Positions 50,246 through 59,690 of a stretch of 64,000 bases of DNA are shown one piece after another. The notes under the pieces are model-generated. The model was given only the letters and a program-made list of their open reading frames with translations. It searched no databases and was not told the origin of the DNA. Source of the stretch: Streptomyces xinghaiensis S187. GTDB lineage: Bacteria; Actinomycetota; Actinomycetes; Streptomycetales; Streptomycetaceae. The stretch covers positions 7,036,501 through 7,100,500 of the forward strand of contig NZ_CP023202.1 in the NCBI RefSeq assembly GCF_000220705.2, given 5' to 3'. A program made the translations under genes and the position numbers. How positions within the stretch are numbered: the first letter of the stretch is position 1; the number at the start of each line of letters is the position of its first letter.

Positions 50246-52480
50246 ATGTCCGAGTTGTTCGACGCGGTCGACGCTCTTATCGCGTCCCGCGCCCCGCTGC
50301 CGCCGCCGGAGGAACGCAAGCGACTGCGCAAGGCCCACGGCCTGACGGTCGATGAAGTGGCCGCCGCTCTGAAAGTGCGCCGGGCCACGGTCAGCGGCTG
50401 GGAGTCCGGCAAGACCGAGCCGCGGCCGCCGGAACGCAATGCGTATGCACGACTGTTGGCGCAGCTCGCGGAGCTCTACCCGGCCCCCGTCGAAAGCGCC
50501 ACGCCTGCGCGGGAGACCGCGGCGCCGGAAACCTTCACCGCTGCCCCCACCCCGGCACCGGAAACGCCGGTCAAGTCCCCTGGTACCGAGGCGGTGACCA
50601 CGGCGGAGAACGCCCAGCCCCATACCGCCGGCGGTGCCCCTCCGCCTGCCCCGGTCGCCGGGCCGCGGCCGGCCCGGACAACCAGAACGTCGTCGCCCCC
50701 ACGGCGCACGGCGGCGAGAAAGCTGACCCCGGCCGGCACCCCGGCTGGTGGCGGTGATGCGCGTTTTGAGAACGGGCCGCTCGCGGTCGTCGACGTCGAA
50801 GGCGGGCAGGTGCTGGCGTACTGCGTCGGCGGCCTGGTCCTGGACGTACCCGCGAAGTCGCTCCCGGCCCTGGTGGACTGGACCCTCAAGGAAGCAAGGC
50901 TCGGGGCGCCGAAGCTGTCCGGGCCGGGCAAGGACTCAGACCCACTGCTCGTACTCACCGAAGCCGCGTGCGAGCGCTACGGCCTGCCCGTGACCCTCAC
51001 CGATGAGGAGCGGCTCGCCGGGCGGATCCCGGAAGGCCACAAGGTCATCAAGCAGCTGGCCCGCGCGGAGTGGAAGCTCACCAAGCGCGGCTTCGGGCCG
51101 TGGGCGCGGATCTACCGCCCGGCCCGCGGCTCCGAACGCGCCTGCGTCCAGCTGTGCATCCCCTCCTGGCACGCGCTCGACTCCCGTCACTGGGGCGAGG
51201 CCGCCCAGCTTCCGCCGCCGGAACTCGCCCGGGTCCTGGGCACGTACGCCTCCCGGGTGATGACGCCGCGCGGGTCGACCGCCGTCACCGGCCTGGAGCT
51301 GATGACCGCGCTGCACCCGCCGACCCGCGCCTCCGCACCGGACACGACGGGCAAGCGGCACTCCGAGCACAACCCCGGCAGCCTGGGCACGGACCCCGTG
51401 GACTGCGCGCCGTGCGAGGCCCCCGACGGGCACCCGCTGCTCGCCGACCTGCCCCGGTTCCACGTCCGCGGCCCCGCAGAGAAGTTGTTCGAGGAAGCCT
51501 ATGACTGGGCGCGTCCGCTCACCGACGCCGAATGCCTGCGCCGGAACCTGGTGGGCATCGACGTGAACATGGCCTTCGCCGCCGGAGCCAACGGCCTGGT
51601 CGTGGGCCTCGGCAAGCCGACGCATCTCAAGCAGCCGGCCTTCGATGCGAAGCTGCCCGGCGCCTGGCTGGTGGACCTCTCCCACGTCGACCTGTCGAAG
51701 GTGAAGGTCGGCAAGGAATGGACGGAACTGGACGGCGCCCTGCTGCCCAGCCCGTTCACCCCGAAGGGCGAGCGCCCCCAGGGCCCAGCCTGGTACGCGA
51801 CACCAACCGTCGCCTACGCCGTCGAACTCGGCTACGAGGTCCACCCCGCCGAGGCCTGGGTGCGGCACGAGAACGGCCGCTACCTGGACGGCTGGTACAA
51901 CCGGCTGCGCGACGCCTACATCGCCACGATGGCCGACCTCGGGGTCACCGCCGACCTGCCGCCGGAGGAGTTCCTGGCGGCGATGGACGGCTACCGGCAG
52001 CGCGACCCGGAACTGGCGATCGTGGTGTCCGCGATCAAGGCGACCGTCAAGGGCGGCATCGGCAAGCTCCGTGAGCGGCCCCGCGGCGAGGGCTGGAAAC
52101 CGGGCCAGCCGTGGCGGGCCCTGTCCCGGCCGACGTGGCGCCCGGACATCCGCGCGGCCGTCATCTCCCGCACCCGGATCAACATGCACCGCAAGATCGT
52201 CAAGCACGCCGCGTTCACCGGCCAGTACCCGGTCGCGATCCTCTCCGACTGCGCCGTCTACGCGGCCGACGGGACCAGCCCGCTGGACTTCCTGCCCTAC
52301 CGCGCCGGCAATCCCCTCCCCGGCGGCTTCAAACTCGGGGTGAACCCCGGGCTGGTGAAGTGGGAGGGTACCCAGAGCGTGCTGTGGGGCGAAGGCCTGC
52401 ATGAGCAGTACGGCCAGGACCTCAACTTGGCCCGGTACATCAAGGACGGCCAGGTCACCGGCCAGGACAACGGGGAGTAG
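50246..52480 (+). CDS. tap: Telomere-associated protein Tap
   Basis: 744 residues from ATG at 50246 behind GGTGGAGG, close to the length of known Tap proteins (~740). N-terminal XRE-type HTH (RLRKAHGLTVDEVAAALKV then RRATVSGWESGKTEP, residues ~24-60), a Pro/Ala-rich linker, then a conserved C-terminal domain with VVDVEGGQVLAYCVGG, WYNRLRDAYIATMADLG and TWRPDIRAAVISRTRINMHRK. Tap binds telomeric 3' overhangs and recruits the terminal protein, allowing end patching of linear Streptomyces replicons. Directly followed by tpg, the standard arrangement. It marks the replicon as linear. Confidence 0.92.
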   Translation: MSELFDAVDALIASRAPLPPPEERKRLRKAHGLTVDEVAAALKVRRATVSGWESGKTEPRPPERNAYARLLAQLAELYPAPVESATPARETAAPETFTAAPTPAPETPVKSPGTEAVTTAENAQPHTAGGAPPPAPVAGPRPARTTRTSSPPRRTAARKLTPAGTPAGGGDARFENGPLAVVDVEGGQVLAYCVGGLVLDVPAKSLPALVDWTLKEARLGAPKLSGPGKDSDPLLVLTEAACERYGLPVTLTDEERLAGRIPEGHKVIKQLARAEWKLTKRGFGPWARIYRPARGSERACVQLCIPSWHALDSRHWGEAAQLPPPELARVLGTYASRVMTPRGSTAVTGLELMTALHPPTRASAPDTTGKRHSEHNPGSLGTDPVDCAPCEAPDGHPLLADLPRFHVRGPAEKLFEEAYDWARPLTDAECLRRNLVGIDVNMAFAAGANGLVVGLGKPTHLKQPAFDAKLPGAWLVDLSHVDLSKVKVGKEWTELDGALLPSPFTPKGERPQGPAWYATPTVAYAVELGYEVHPAEAWVRHENGRYLDGWYNRLRDAYIATMADLGVTADLPPEEFLAAMDGYRQRDPELAIVVSAIKATVKGGIGKLRERPRGEGWKPGQPWRALSRPTWRPDIRAAVISRTRINMHRKIVKHAAFTGQYPVAILSDCAVYAADGTSPLDFLPYRAGNPLPGGFKLGVNPGLVKWEGTQSVLWGEGLHEQYGQDLNLARYIKDGQVTGQDNGE

Positions 52481-52485
52481 ACCGG

Positions 52486-53043
52486 ATGAGCATGTTCGGC
52501 GAAGGCCTGGACAAGGCGGTGCAGCGGGCGTTCACGCGCCCGATCCCGAAGTCGGCCGGCGCGCAGATGCGATACCTGGTCAAGCAGCTCAAGGGCACCC
52601 GGGCCGTCGCCCAGATGCTGCGGGTCTCCCAGCGCACCGTCGAACGGTACGTGAAGGGCCAGATCAAAAAGCCCCGCCCGGACCTCGCCGCCCGCCTGGA
52701 GAACGAGGTGACGAAGCGGTGGCAGCCACAGGTCCGCGCCAAGGCCCGAGAGAGGGCGGCGACCACCGGCGGCATCGTCATCGACACCCGGGCCCGCATC
52801 GGCTACACCGCGCCGGTCGGCTCCACTGACGACGCCCGGGTCCGGCACCTGACCATCGCGCTGCCTCCGCAGTACGCCGCCCGGCTCTTCGACGCCCAGC
52901 AGCAGGGCGTCGGCGACCAGCGCCTGCAGGAGATCGCCGCCGAAGCGCTCAAGGACGTGTACTTCCAGGACGGCGGCCGCCGCGCCGGAAGCCTGGAGGA
53001 AGTCCGCTTCACCGACATCGAGCATCTCGACTTCGACCTGTAG
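52486..53043 (+). CDS. tpg: Terminal protein Tpg
   Basis: 185 residues from ATG at 52486, 5 bp after the tap stop, ribosome site GGGGAG. The sequence matches the Tpg family throughout: FGEGLDKAVQRAFTRPIPKS, AGAQMRYLVKQLKGTRAVAQM (a DNA-binding helix-turn-helix with LRVSQRTVERYVKGQ), and RIGYTAPVGSTDDARVRHLTIALP. Tpg is the ~21-kDa protein covalently linked to the 5' ends of linear Streptomyces chromosomes and plasmids, acting as primer. The Tpg length is standard. Confidence 0.95.
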   Translation: MSMFGEGLDKAVQRAFTRPIPKSAGAQMRYLVKQLKGTRAVAQMLRVSQRTVERYVKGQIKKPRPDLAARLENEVTKRWQPQVRAKARERAATTGGIVIDTRARIGYTAPVGSTDDARVRHLTIALPPQYAARLFDAQQQGVGDQRLQEIAAEALKDVYFQDGGRRAGSLEEVRFTDIEHLDFDL

Positions 53044-53060
53044 GCGCACCTGGACGCGAA

Positions 53061-53089
53061 CGAGCCGGCAGCCTTGGGCTGCCGGCTCG
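53061..53089 (+). terminator. 13-bp perfect stem-loop after tpg
   Basis: CGAGCCGGCAGCC and its exact complement flank the triloop TTG, starting 18 bp beyond the tpg stop. Likely ends the tap-tpg transcript. Confidence 0.75.
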
Positions 53090-53570
53090 TTGCTGCGGCC
53101 CCGGAGTCAACCCGAATCCGCACGCTGTCCCTGAACGACCTGGTTGGAGCCATGCGGTGCAGGGGCGTAGCCGGATAGTCCCAGGGCGGGGTTGAAGGAA
53201 GCAACCCGATCTGGTCCGCTTCTGGGTGTTTGCGTGATCACCCGGTGAGCTGTGGTGCTCCTCGAGATGGGCACGAGTGAGCGAGCCCGCTACTGCCATG
53301 GTCAGCGCCTCGATCGCTGCGGAGAACCCCCACCCTTTGGCCAACGGTCCTCGTAGCTGGACCGGTTTTTGTACTAAGCGCGACAAGTTTGAGGGTGGGA
53401 CGTGCCTGAAGGAAAGTCCGGGATTGGTCATGACGCGCGGTCACCCGATGGCAGCATTCCTGTTACCGCGACACGGCGAGTCAACCGCCGAGCGGCACAA
53501 CCTGGTTGGAGCCAGGCCGCCCTGCCGATGAGGCAGGGCCGCACAGCAACGCGATTGCAGAAAGGTGAAC
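53090..53570. other. Intergenic region with a 15-bp direct repeat
   Basis: 481 bp with no convincing gene. The direct repeat ACCTGGTTGGAGCCA occurs at 53138-53152 and 53500-53514. A hairpin (GCCCTGCC, loop GATGA, GGCAGGGC) lies at 53519-53539, just before the small membrane protein gene. The interior is AT-richer near 53360-53400. Confidence 0.5.
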
Positions 53571-53807
53571 ATGTCGAAATTCACGGGCGGCCCACGACCG
53601 CACCTGGCGCTCTCGGAGGCCGGTGTCATCGGGGTCATGGTCCTCATCGTGGCGGTGCTGGTCATCACGGGCGTGAAGCCGCTCACCGCCGTGCTCATCA
53701 CTGGCTGCGCCGGACTCGCCGGGGCCGTCATCGTGTGGGCCTGCACGACCGGGAAGTTGCTCGGGCTCCTGCGGTCGGCCTGGGCTGAGCTGCCGGCGTC
53801 GTCCTGA
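53571..53807 (+). CDS. Small membrane protein (78 aa)
   Basis: ATG at 53571 follows AAAGG. Two hydrophobic segments (GVIGVMVLIVAVLVITGV, and TAVLITGCAGLAGAVIVWAC) lie after a short N-terminal tail with one Arg and His. Function unknown. It precedes an HTH protein gene by 7 bp and may share its transcript. Confidence 0.6.
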   Translation: MSKFTGGPRPHLALSEAGVIGVMVLIVAVLVITGVKPLTAVLITGCAGLAGAVIVWACTTGKLLGLLRSAWAELPASS

Positions 53808-53814
53808 CGGCACC

Positions 53815-54945
53815 GTGCCTCGTGATCGGAAGGTTCGGCGCCTCAAGGAGGTGCCGGACCCCGGCAGCGCCGTGGGCCGGTTGGCAGGCGCTCTGCGCCG
53901 CAGCCGCGCCGCCCGGCGGCTGACCCAGGCCCAGGCAGCCGCCGTCCTCAGCACGTCCGAGTCGACCGTCCAGCGGGCCGAAGCCGGAGTCTCCACGCCG
54001 AAGAAGTACGTCGTTGAGGGTTACGTTGCCAAGCTCGGTCTCGACCCGGAGGAGGCAGAACATCTCCTCACCGAGGCCACCCGACCTCCCGGACGGCAGC
54101 GTCGCGTTCTGACCCAGGCCCCGCACCCGGGCCTGGTGAGCACCAGAGAGGAACTCGGACGGGCGCTGGCCCGGGTGTGGGAGGAGGACAACTGCCCCTC
54201 CCCCCGAGGCATGCAGGATCGGGCGGACAAGGCCGCAGCTCGGACGGCTGGCCAGCAGCAGGTGTCGACGCAGTATGCGTTCCTGTCCAAGAGCGCCGCG
54301 TACCGGATCGCCCACCGCCGGCAGCTGCCGAGCAGAGTGGAGCAGCTGCGGTCATACCTGCACGCGTGCCGGGTCAAGGAGAACGGGTACGAGGTCTGGG
54401 TCGCGGCTTACCACCGGGTCAAGGTCAAAGAGAAGGAGGAAGCGAAGGCCAGGACAGAGGCCAGGGCCGAGGAACGGCGCAGGTGGCGTGGCGAGGCGGG
54501 TCGACGCCGGGCCATTGAGATCATGCTGAAAGCCCGGTTGATTCCGGCCGAGTCCTTCTCCGGATCTGCCACCGCACCATGGACGGCCCGGTGCCGGGAC
54601 TGCGGCCTGGTCGGCCGCTTTCGTCTCGCCTCCGTCCGGCAGGGGCACGGATGCCGTGAGTGCGCTTCCCCGCCTCAGTCGGCAGGCCGCGACGGAGACT
54701 CCGCTGTGCCGGCCGGGACGCCCCCCGAAGCGGACCAGGCCCTGGCCAGGGCGCGGGTACCAGCCGTGCCCGGCTCCGGGGCGGAAGCGCTGTGGGCCGG
54801 TCACTGCGCGACGTGCGGGTCTGCCGGCGGATCGGAGTACGGCAACTCCCGCTCCGTGGACTCCGCCCAGGGGTCCTGCCGGATGTGCGGCAGATCGCGG
54901 GAGACCGGTACGGAAGCCGATAGCGGGGTGCGGAGTGTGGTCTGA
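53815..54945 (+). CDS. HTH and zinc-ribbon regulator (376 aa)
   Basis: GTG at 53815. An HTH of the XRE type lies at residues ~22-60 (AGALRRSRAARRLTQAQAAAVLSTSESTVQRAEAG). A helical region follows. The C-terminal 150 residues contain two ribbons: CRDCGLVGRF..CREC near 262-282, and CATCGSAGGS..CRMCG near 335-360. DNA- or RNA-binding is likely. The mid-region KVKEKEEAKARTEARAEERR is a short coiled coil. Possibly a plasmid regulator; the target is unknown. Confidence 0.65.
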   Translation: MPRDRKVRRLKEVPDPGSAVGRLAGALRRSRAARRLTQAQAAAVLSTSESTVQRAEAGVSTPKKYVVEGYVAKLGLDPEEAEHLLTEATRPPGRQRRVLTQAPHPGLVSTREELGRALARVWEEDNCPSPRGMQDRADKAAARTAGQQQVSTQYAFLSKSAAYRIAHRRQLPSRVEQLRSYLHACRVKENGYEVWVAAYHRVKVKEKEEAKARTEARAEERRRWRGEAGRRRAIEIMLKARLIPAESFSGSATAPWTARCRDCGLVGRFRLASVRQGHGCRECASPPQSAGRDGDSAVPAGTPPEADQALARARVPAVPGSGAEALWAGHCATCGSAGGSEYGNSRSVDSAQGSCRMCGRSRETGTEADSGVRSVV

Positions 54946-55066
54946 CCAGTACCGGGGGGCGGGGGTTTTGCCCGGGCAGCAGCGGGACGAGCGCCCGACC
55001 GGGGCTGACGGCGGCTCCCGGCCGGAGCGCCATCAGCTGAGCCGACCCGCCTTCGCCGGGCTGGGG

Positions 55067-56437
55067 TCACGCTGCCAGTGTGGTGCGGGCCCGCTCGCGG
55101 AAGTCCCGGGCGTCCGGCACAGGGTAGGGAGCAAGGCGTTCGGCCAGGTTGAGCAACGGCGCGACGGTGCGGTGGGAGCTGATGGTCTCGGTCAGGTCCA
55201 GCGCGGCGTCGGCGGTCGCGCACGCCCGCTCGATCTGGCCCTGGGCGAACTGCGCGTCGGCCTGACGGGATAGGTAAAGGGCGTGGGTGCGTACGGACGT
55301 GGGGGCGAATAGGGCGTGGGCCTGGGCGAAGGCGGCTTCGGCGGGGCCGGGCTGGTTCATGTCGCGGTGGCTGGAGGCGCGGGCGCCGAGGATCTCGGCC
55401 TGGTTGAACCAGTAGGACCAGTCGGGGTCGGTGTGGCCGTCGGCTTGGGTCAGGAGCGCTTCGGCGCGGTCGAAGTCCGTCCAGCAGCGGGTGTCGCCCA
55501 GGTGGGCGCGGGCGCGCCCGCGCCGGGTGAGGAAGAGGGCCTGGACGCGCGGGGTGGTCGTGCCGCGGATTGAGGCCAGGGCGGTGTTGGCCATGTCCTC
55601 GGCGTCGTGCAGGCGGCCGGTGTTGTAGGCGCTGACGCTCCAGAAGCTGAGGGCATTGGCCCCGAGCGCGTTGTCTCCGGCGACACGCGCGGCCCGTAGA
55701 GCGGTGTCGAAGGTGCCGTCGGCGCACTCGCCTTTCACGTCGAACAGGGCGGCGGCGCGCTGGCGGGCGAGGTCGGAGGCGGCGGCGTACAGGCGGGCGC
55801 CGTGCGCGTCGGTGTAGGAGCGGTCGCGGATCAGGCCGTGGACCAGGGCGAGGGCGCTGGAGGCTTCGGCCAGGACGGTGCCGCCGCCGTCCTCATCGTC
55901 CATCCGCCGCAGCATTTGGGCCCGGTCCTCGATCTTTGCCACCGCGGCTTCGCCGATGCGGCGGCCGGTGGTGAGTTGGCCGGCGGCCACCGGGTCGGCC
56001 GTCAGCCAGGCCAGCAGCGAGGCGGTCAGTGTTCCCCCGGCGATCAGGACGAGCTCCCTGCGTGTGACGTCCATGGCGCTACCCCTTGCGAGTTCGGTCA
56101 GGGACTGGGAGGCGCCGAGCAGCGTCCACGGCCGGGGAGTTGGCCGTTGGGCGGGGTCCTCGGACAGCCACTCCGGCCATGGTCGCGCATCCACGGCGCC
56201 CGGTGGAATACCAAGCAGGTCGGCAATGAGCCGCTGGGTGGGCAGATCCGGGGTCCGGTCGTGTTCCCAGTACCACACGCCGTCGCGGCGGGTATGCAGC
56301 GGACGGCCGCGTTTGCGGCTGTGCGCGCGCAGGTGGCGGGCCAGTTCCGACTGGTTCCAGCCGCGTGCGTGGCGGGCTCGGGCCAGCAGGTAGCCGCGGG
56401 TCGTGCCGGCGTCTTTCCGGTGGGGGTCGAGTTCCAT
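55067..56437 (-). CDS. HTH and TPR-type transcriptional regulator
   Basis: 456 residues. I chose ATG 56437, which follows GCGGAGG; a start at 56458 is also in frame. Residues ~12-80 are an XRE-like HTH (RGYLLARARHARGWNQSELARHL.. and WYWEHDRTPD). The remaining ~350 residues are TPR-like helical repeats (ALSFWSVSAYNTGRLHDAEDMANTAL, AEAAFAQAHALFAPTS), typical of Streptomyces regulators that sense peptides or metabolites. A hydrophobic stretch near residue 130 follows TRRELVLIAGG. It is divergent from the glycosyltransferase operon and may regulate it. Confidence 0.75.
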   Translation of the reverse strand: MELDPHRKDAGTTRGYLLARARHARGWNQSELARHLRAHSRKRGRPLHTRRDGVWYWEHDRTPDLPTQRLIADLLGIPPGAVDARPWPEWLSEDPAQRPTPRPWTLLGASQSLTELARGSAMDVTRRELVLIAGGTLTASLLAWLTADPVAAGQLTTGRRIGEAAVAKIEDRAQMLRRMDDEDGGGTVLAEASSALALVHGLIRDRSYTDAHGARLYAAASDLARQRAAALFDVKGECADGTFDTALRAARVAGDNALGANALSFWSVSAYNTGRLHDAEDMANTALASIRGTTTPRVQALFLTRRGRARAHLGDTRCWTDFDRAEALLTQADGHTDPDWSYWFNQAEILGARASSHRDMNQPGPAEAAFAQAHALFAPTSVRTHALYLSRQADAQFAQGQIERACATADAALDLTETISSHRTVAPLLNLAERLAPYPVPDARDFRERARTTLAA

Positions 56438-56694
56438 CAACGCCTCCGCTGTGCGCATGACCGGGCACGTACGGTGAGCGGCACTGTAGTGGGCCGACGG
56501 TCACGACGGGAGCGGCCCGGGCGTTGCTCCGTGTTGCTCGCAGGCGCAGCACACAGCAACACCTCCGGCCCTACCCGAGGGCCTGTCAGGTCGGCAGCGT
56601 AGAGGGCGATCGCCACCACCACGGCCGTGACGAACTCGTGAGCGAGGCGCACGCTGTGCCGCCGCGTCCGGCCGGACACACCGCAGGAGGAGAC

Positions 56695-58062
56695 ATGGGG
56701 TCATTCCCTGACGCCCTGCACATCTGTACCTATGACGTGAGGGGCACCCTGGTGGACTGCGGGCAGCCCAAGCCTGTCCGGGAGACGGGTCTGGTCACGC
56801 ACACCCACCAGCTGCTGCGCGGCCTCGCCCGCCGGCACCCGAACATCACAGTCGCTGTCACCCAGACCGGCGCGGTCACAGCGCGGCGGGTAGGCGGCCT
56901 GCTCACCCCCGAGGGCCTGACGGTTGACCTGCGGACGGTCGCCACCCGGTTCCCGCAATACCTGCGCGATCCGCGCGGCGCCAAGAGCGCCTCGCGGGTG
57001 AGGCGCTACTACGAAGACGAGATCGACCACCAGGACAACCCGGTGTGGGCCTCCCTTGCCGGGCAGTACGCGCACGCTCTCGCTGCCGCAGGGATCCCCC
57101 ACCTGCTCCTGCAGAACATCAACCCTCTGGTCAGTGTCCTGAAAGCCGAGGAGCTCGGCCTGCTGGACGGACCGCCGGACGGGCTGAGCGTCACCGGTGT
57201 GCTGCACGACGCGGCGGGTGCCGGGCGGCGCTTGGGCTACCTGGCCCGGCGGGCCCGGCGCACGGCCATCCGGCTGCAGCTGATCGCCGTCTCGGAATCG
57301 GTCCGGCGGGAAGCGGTCGACGCCGGAGTTCCCGGCGACCTGGTGACCACGATCGTCAACGGCCTGGATGTCGGCGACTTCGAGGACCGGCTGCGGCAGG
57401 CCCGGAGTGCGAAGGTCTTCGCGCGAGTCCGGGAGCGCAACCAGCTGCCCGCCGGGCACCGCGTCGTGCTGGTCTCGGCCCGCCGGGTGTCCTGGAAGGG
57501 CCACGAGGACGTTATCCGGGCCGCCGCCCGGCTCGATCAGCGCGGCCTGCTGGCCGACACCGTGGTGGTGTTCAACGGCGCGGGACTGCTGGATACCCGG
57601 TCCCCGGACTACGAGGACCACCTGACCCGGCTGATCAGCGAGCTCGACCTGACCGGAAAAGTCGTCCTGCTCGACGAGCTCAGCCGTGAGGAGGTCGCCT
57701 CCTGCTACACCGCGGCGCACGCCGCAGTGCTCGCGTCGCGGGAGCCGGAGCCGTTCGGGTACGCCAACATCGAGGCGATGCTGGCCGGGGTGCCGGTCAT
57801 CGCCACCGGACACGGCGGACCGCTGGAGTACATCAGGGACCAGGCCTCCGGGCTGCTGGTTCCGCCTGCCGCCCCGGACGCCATCGCGGCGGCCCTGCAA
57901 CGGCTGCTGACCGACGACGCTCTGCACGCCCGCATCGCGGCCGCGGGCCGGGCGTCAGCCGAGCGGTTCACCCTGGAAGCCATGATCGACGGCTATGTGG
58001 CGGCGATCAGCGCGGGCACCGCCTCGCCGGCCGCGGCAGTGCAAGAGGCCGGTGCACGATGA
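56695..58062 (+). CDS. GT4-type glycosyltransferase
   Basis: 455 residues from ATG at 56695, ribosome site AGGAGGAG. Two Rossmann-like halves: the N-terminal one includes RETGLVTHTHQLLRGLARRHP, the C-terminal one VVLVSARRVSWKGHEDVIRAAARL and the E-x7-E motif region REPEPFGYANIEAMLAGVPVIATGHGGPLEY that binds the nucleotide sugar in retaining GT4 enzymes. First gene of a tightly coupled operon (next start overlaps its stop). Acceptor unknown. Confidence 0.85.
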   Translation: MGSFPDALHICTYDVRGTLVDCGQPKPVRETGLVTHTHQLLRGLARRHPNITVAVTQTGAVTARRVGGLLTPEGLTVDLRTVATRFPQYLRDPRGAKSASRVRRYYEDEIDHQDNPVWASLAGQYAHALAAAGIPHLLLQNINPLVSVLKAEELGLLDGPPDGLSVTGVLHDAAGAGRRLGYLARRARRTAIRLQLIAVSESVRREAVDAGVPGDLVTTIVNGLDVGDFEDRLRQARSAKVFARVRERNQLPAGHRVVLVSARRVSWKGHEDVIRAAARLDQRGLLADTVVVFNGAGLLDTRSPDYEDHLTRLISELDLTGKVVLLDELSREEVASCYTAAHAAVLASREPEPFGYANIEAMLAGVPVIATGHGGPLEYIRDQASGLLVPPAAPDAIAAALQRLLTDDALHARIAAAGRASAERFTLEAMIDGYVAAISAGTASPAAAVQEAGAR

Positions 58063-59690
58063 CCTACATCCTGGGAGTCAACGCAGGGTTCGGCGTCTTC
58101 CACGACCCCGCCGCCTGCCTGGTCGACGGGCACGGCAGAGTGCTGGCGTTCATCGAGGAGGAGCGGCTGAACCGGGTCCGCCACTCGCCCGGGGTGAAGG
58201 CCCCGGCGCTGGCGGTTGACCGGTGCCTGGAAACCGCCGGGATCAAGGCGGCCGACGTCGATGCCGTGGCCGTGGGCTGGGACGAACCGCGCATGAGCGA
58301 CCGCCACGGCACCCACTGGCACTACGACAGCCCCCGCCACTTGCTCAGCCAGCTCGGCTTCTACGAGCGGCGACTGCCGGACCTGCAGTTCGTCCCGCAC
58401 CACCAGGCGCACGCCGCCTCAGCCTTCCACGCCAGCCCGTACCACCAGGCGGCCGTCCTGGTGGTCGACGGCAACGGTGAGGACGAGTGCATCTCCATCT
58501 ACCGGGCCCGCCGCGGCGAGCCACTGGTGCGGCTGGACCGCTGGCCACAGGTCTTCAGCCTCGGCCACCTGTACGAGGCGGCCAGCCACTGGCTGGGACT
58601 GGGCCGGCGGGGCGCCGGGAAGACGATGGGCCTGGCCGCCTACGGCGGCGGCCAGGACATGCCGGATCCCGGGTGGCTGACCATCGGCTGGGACGGACTG
58701 GTCTCCACCCTGGGCACTGACACCAGCCAGGACTACGACGCGACCAAGGACCGCTGGCGCAAACGCATCCGCCGCTTCGCCGGCGCCGCCGGCCCGGCCC
58801 AGCCCATCGGGAAGCTGGACACCGATCCGAACGCAGTGAAGGTCGCCGCGGCCGCGCAGGCCACCGTCGAGACCGTGATGAGCTGGATGGCCGGCCAGGC
58901 CCGGACGATGACCGGCATCACGCACCTGTGCATCGCCGGGGGAGTCGGCCTGAACTGCGCGGCCAACGGCCGCCTGCCCGGCCCTCTGTACGTGCCGCCG
59001 GTCCCGCACGACGCTGGGGTGGCGCTCGGCGCCGCCTGGTCCCTCGCAGCCCCCCGCGAGCCAACCGTCTTCCACGCCTACACCGGCGGCTGGCCCGGCC
59101 CGCTCCCCGCCGGCACCGACAGCGCCACCACGCACGAGCTGGACCCCGACCGCGTGGCGGACCTGCTGGCCGATGGCCGCATCGTCGGCGTGTGCCGGGG
59201 CCGCAGCGAGGCCGGCCCCCGCGCGCTGTGCCACCGATCCTTCCTGGCCTCCCCGGTCACCGCCGGAATGCGGCAGCGGATGAACAGCCTCAAACGCCGT
59301 GAGCCGTGGCGCCCCTTCGGGCCGGTCACCCACGCCGACCCCGGCCTGTGGGAGCCGGCCGGGCACCTGGAGCGGTACATGATCGGCGCCACCCGCCTCA
59401 CGGCGAAAGGTGCCGCCGCAGTGCCTGCAGTGGCACACGCCGACGGCACGACCCGCCCGCAGCGTCTGGACAGGGGACAGGAGGACTTCGTGGCCACCGT
59501 TCTGGACGCTCTGGTCCAGCGCGGCCACCCGCCGGTACTGCTGAACACCAGCCTCAACGGACCTGGCGAACCGCTGGTGGAAACCACCGAGCAGGCCTTG
59601 AGGTGTGCACGGCGGCTCGGCGCGGACGCCCTCGTAACCGACCACGCGCTGCTGCTGATCAAACGCGAGCAGACGGCGGCCGCGGCATGA
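58059..59690 (+). CDS. NodU/CmcH-type carbamoyltransferase
   Basis: 543 residues, ATG overlapping the preceding stop. N-terminal LGVNAGFGVFHDPAACLVDGHGRVLAFIEEERLNRVRH and HHQAHAASAFHASP match the YgjD/Kae1-like domain; GAGKTMGLAAYG and CIAGGVGLNCAANGRL follow. The C-terminal GRSEAGPRALCHRSFLA..MNSLKRREPWRPFGPV is the carbamoyl-adenylate-binding region shared with TobZ and CmcH. It should transfer carbamoyl from carbamoyl phosphate to an alcohol. Such enzymes are typical of antibiotic pathways. Confidence 0.92.
   Translation: MTYILGVNAGFGVFHDPAACLVDGHGRVLAFIEEERLNRVRHSPGVKAPALAVDRCLETAGIKAADVDAVAVGWDEPRMSDRHGTHWHYDSPRHLLSQLGFYERRLPDLQFVPHHQAHAASAFHASPYHQAAVLVVDGNGEDECISIYRARRGEPLVRLDRWPQVFSLGHLYEAASHWLGLGRRGAGKTMGLAAYGGGQDMPDPGWLTIGWDGLVSTLGTDTSQDYDATKDRWRKRIRRFAGAAGPAQPIGKLDTDPNAVKVAAAAQATVETVMSWMAGQARTMTGITHLCIAGGVGLNCAANGRLPGPLYVPPVPHDAGVALGAAWSLAAPREPTVFHAYTGGWPGPLPAGTDSATTHELDPDRVADLLADGRIVGVCRGRSEAGPRALCHRSFLASPVTAGMRQRMNSLKRREPWRPFGPVTHADPGLWEPAGHLERYMIGATRLTAKGAAAVPAVAHADGTTRPQRLDRGQEDFVATVLDALVQRGHPPVLLNTSLNGPGEPLVETTEQALRCARRLGADALVTDHALLLIKREQTAAAA

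Noticed and set aside
53360..53400. Possible replication origin in the AT-richer gap after tpg
   Set aside because: No iteron series or Rep gene is adjacent, so the evidence is too weak to call an origin.
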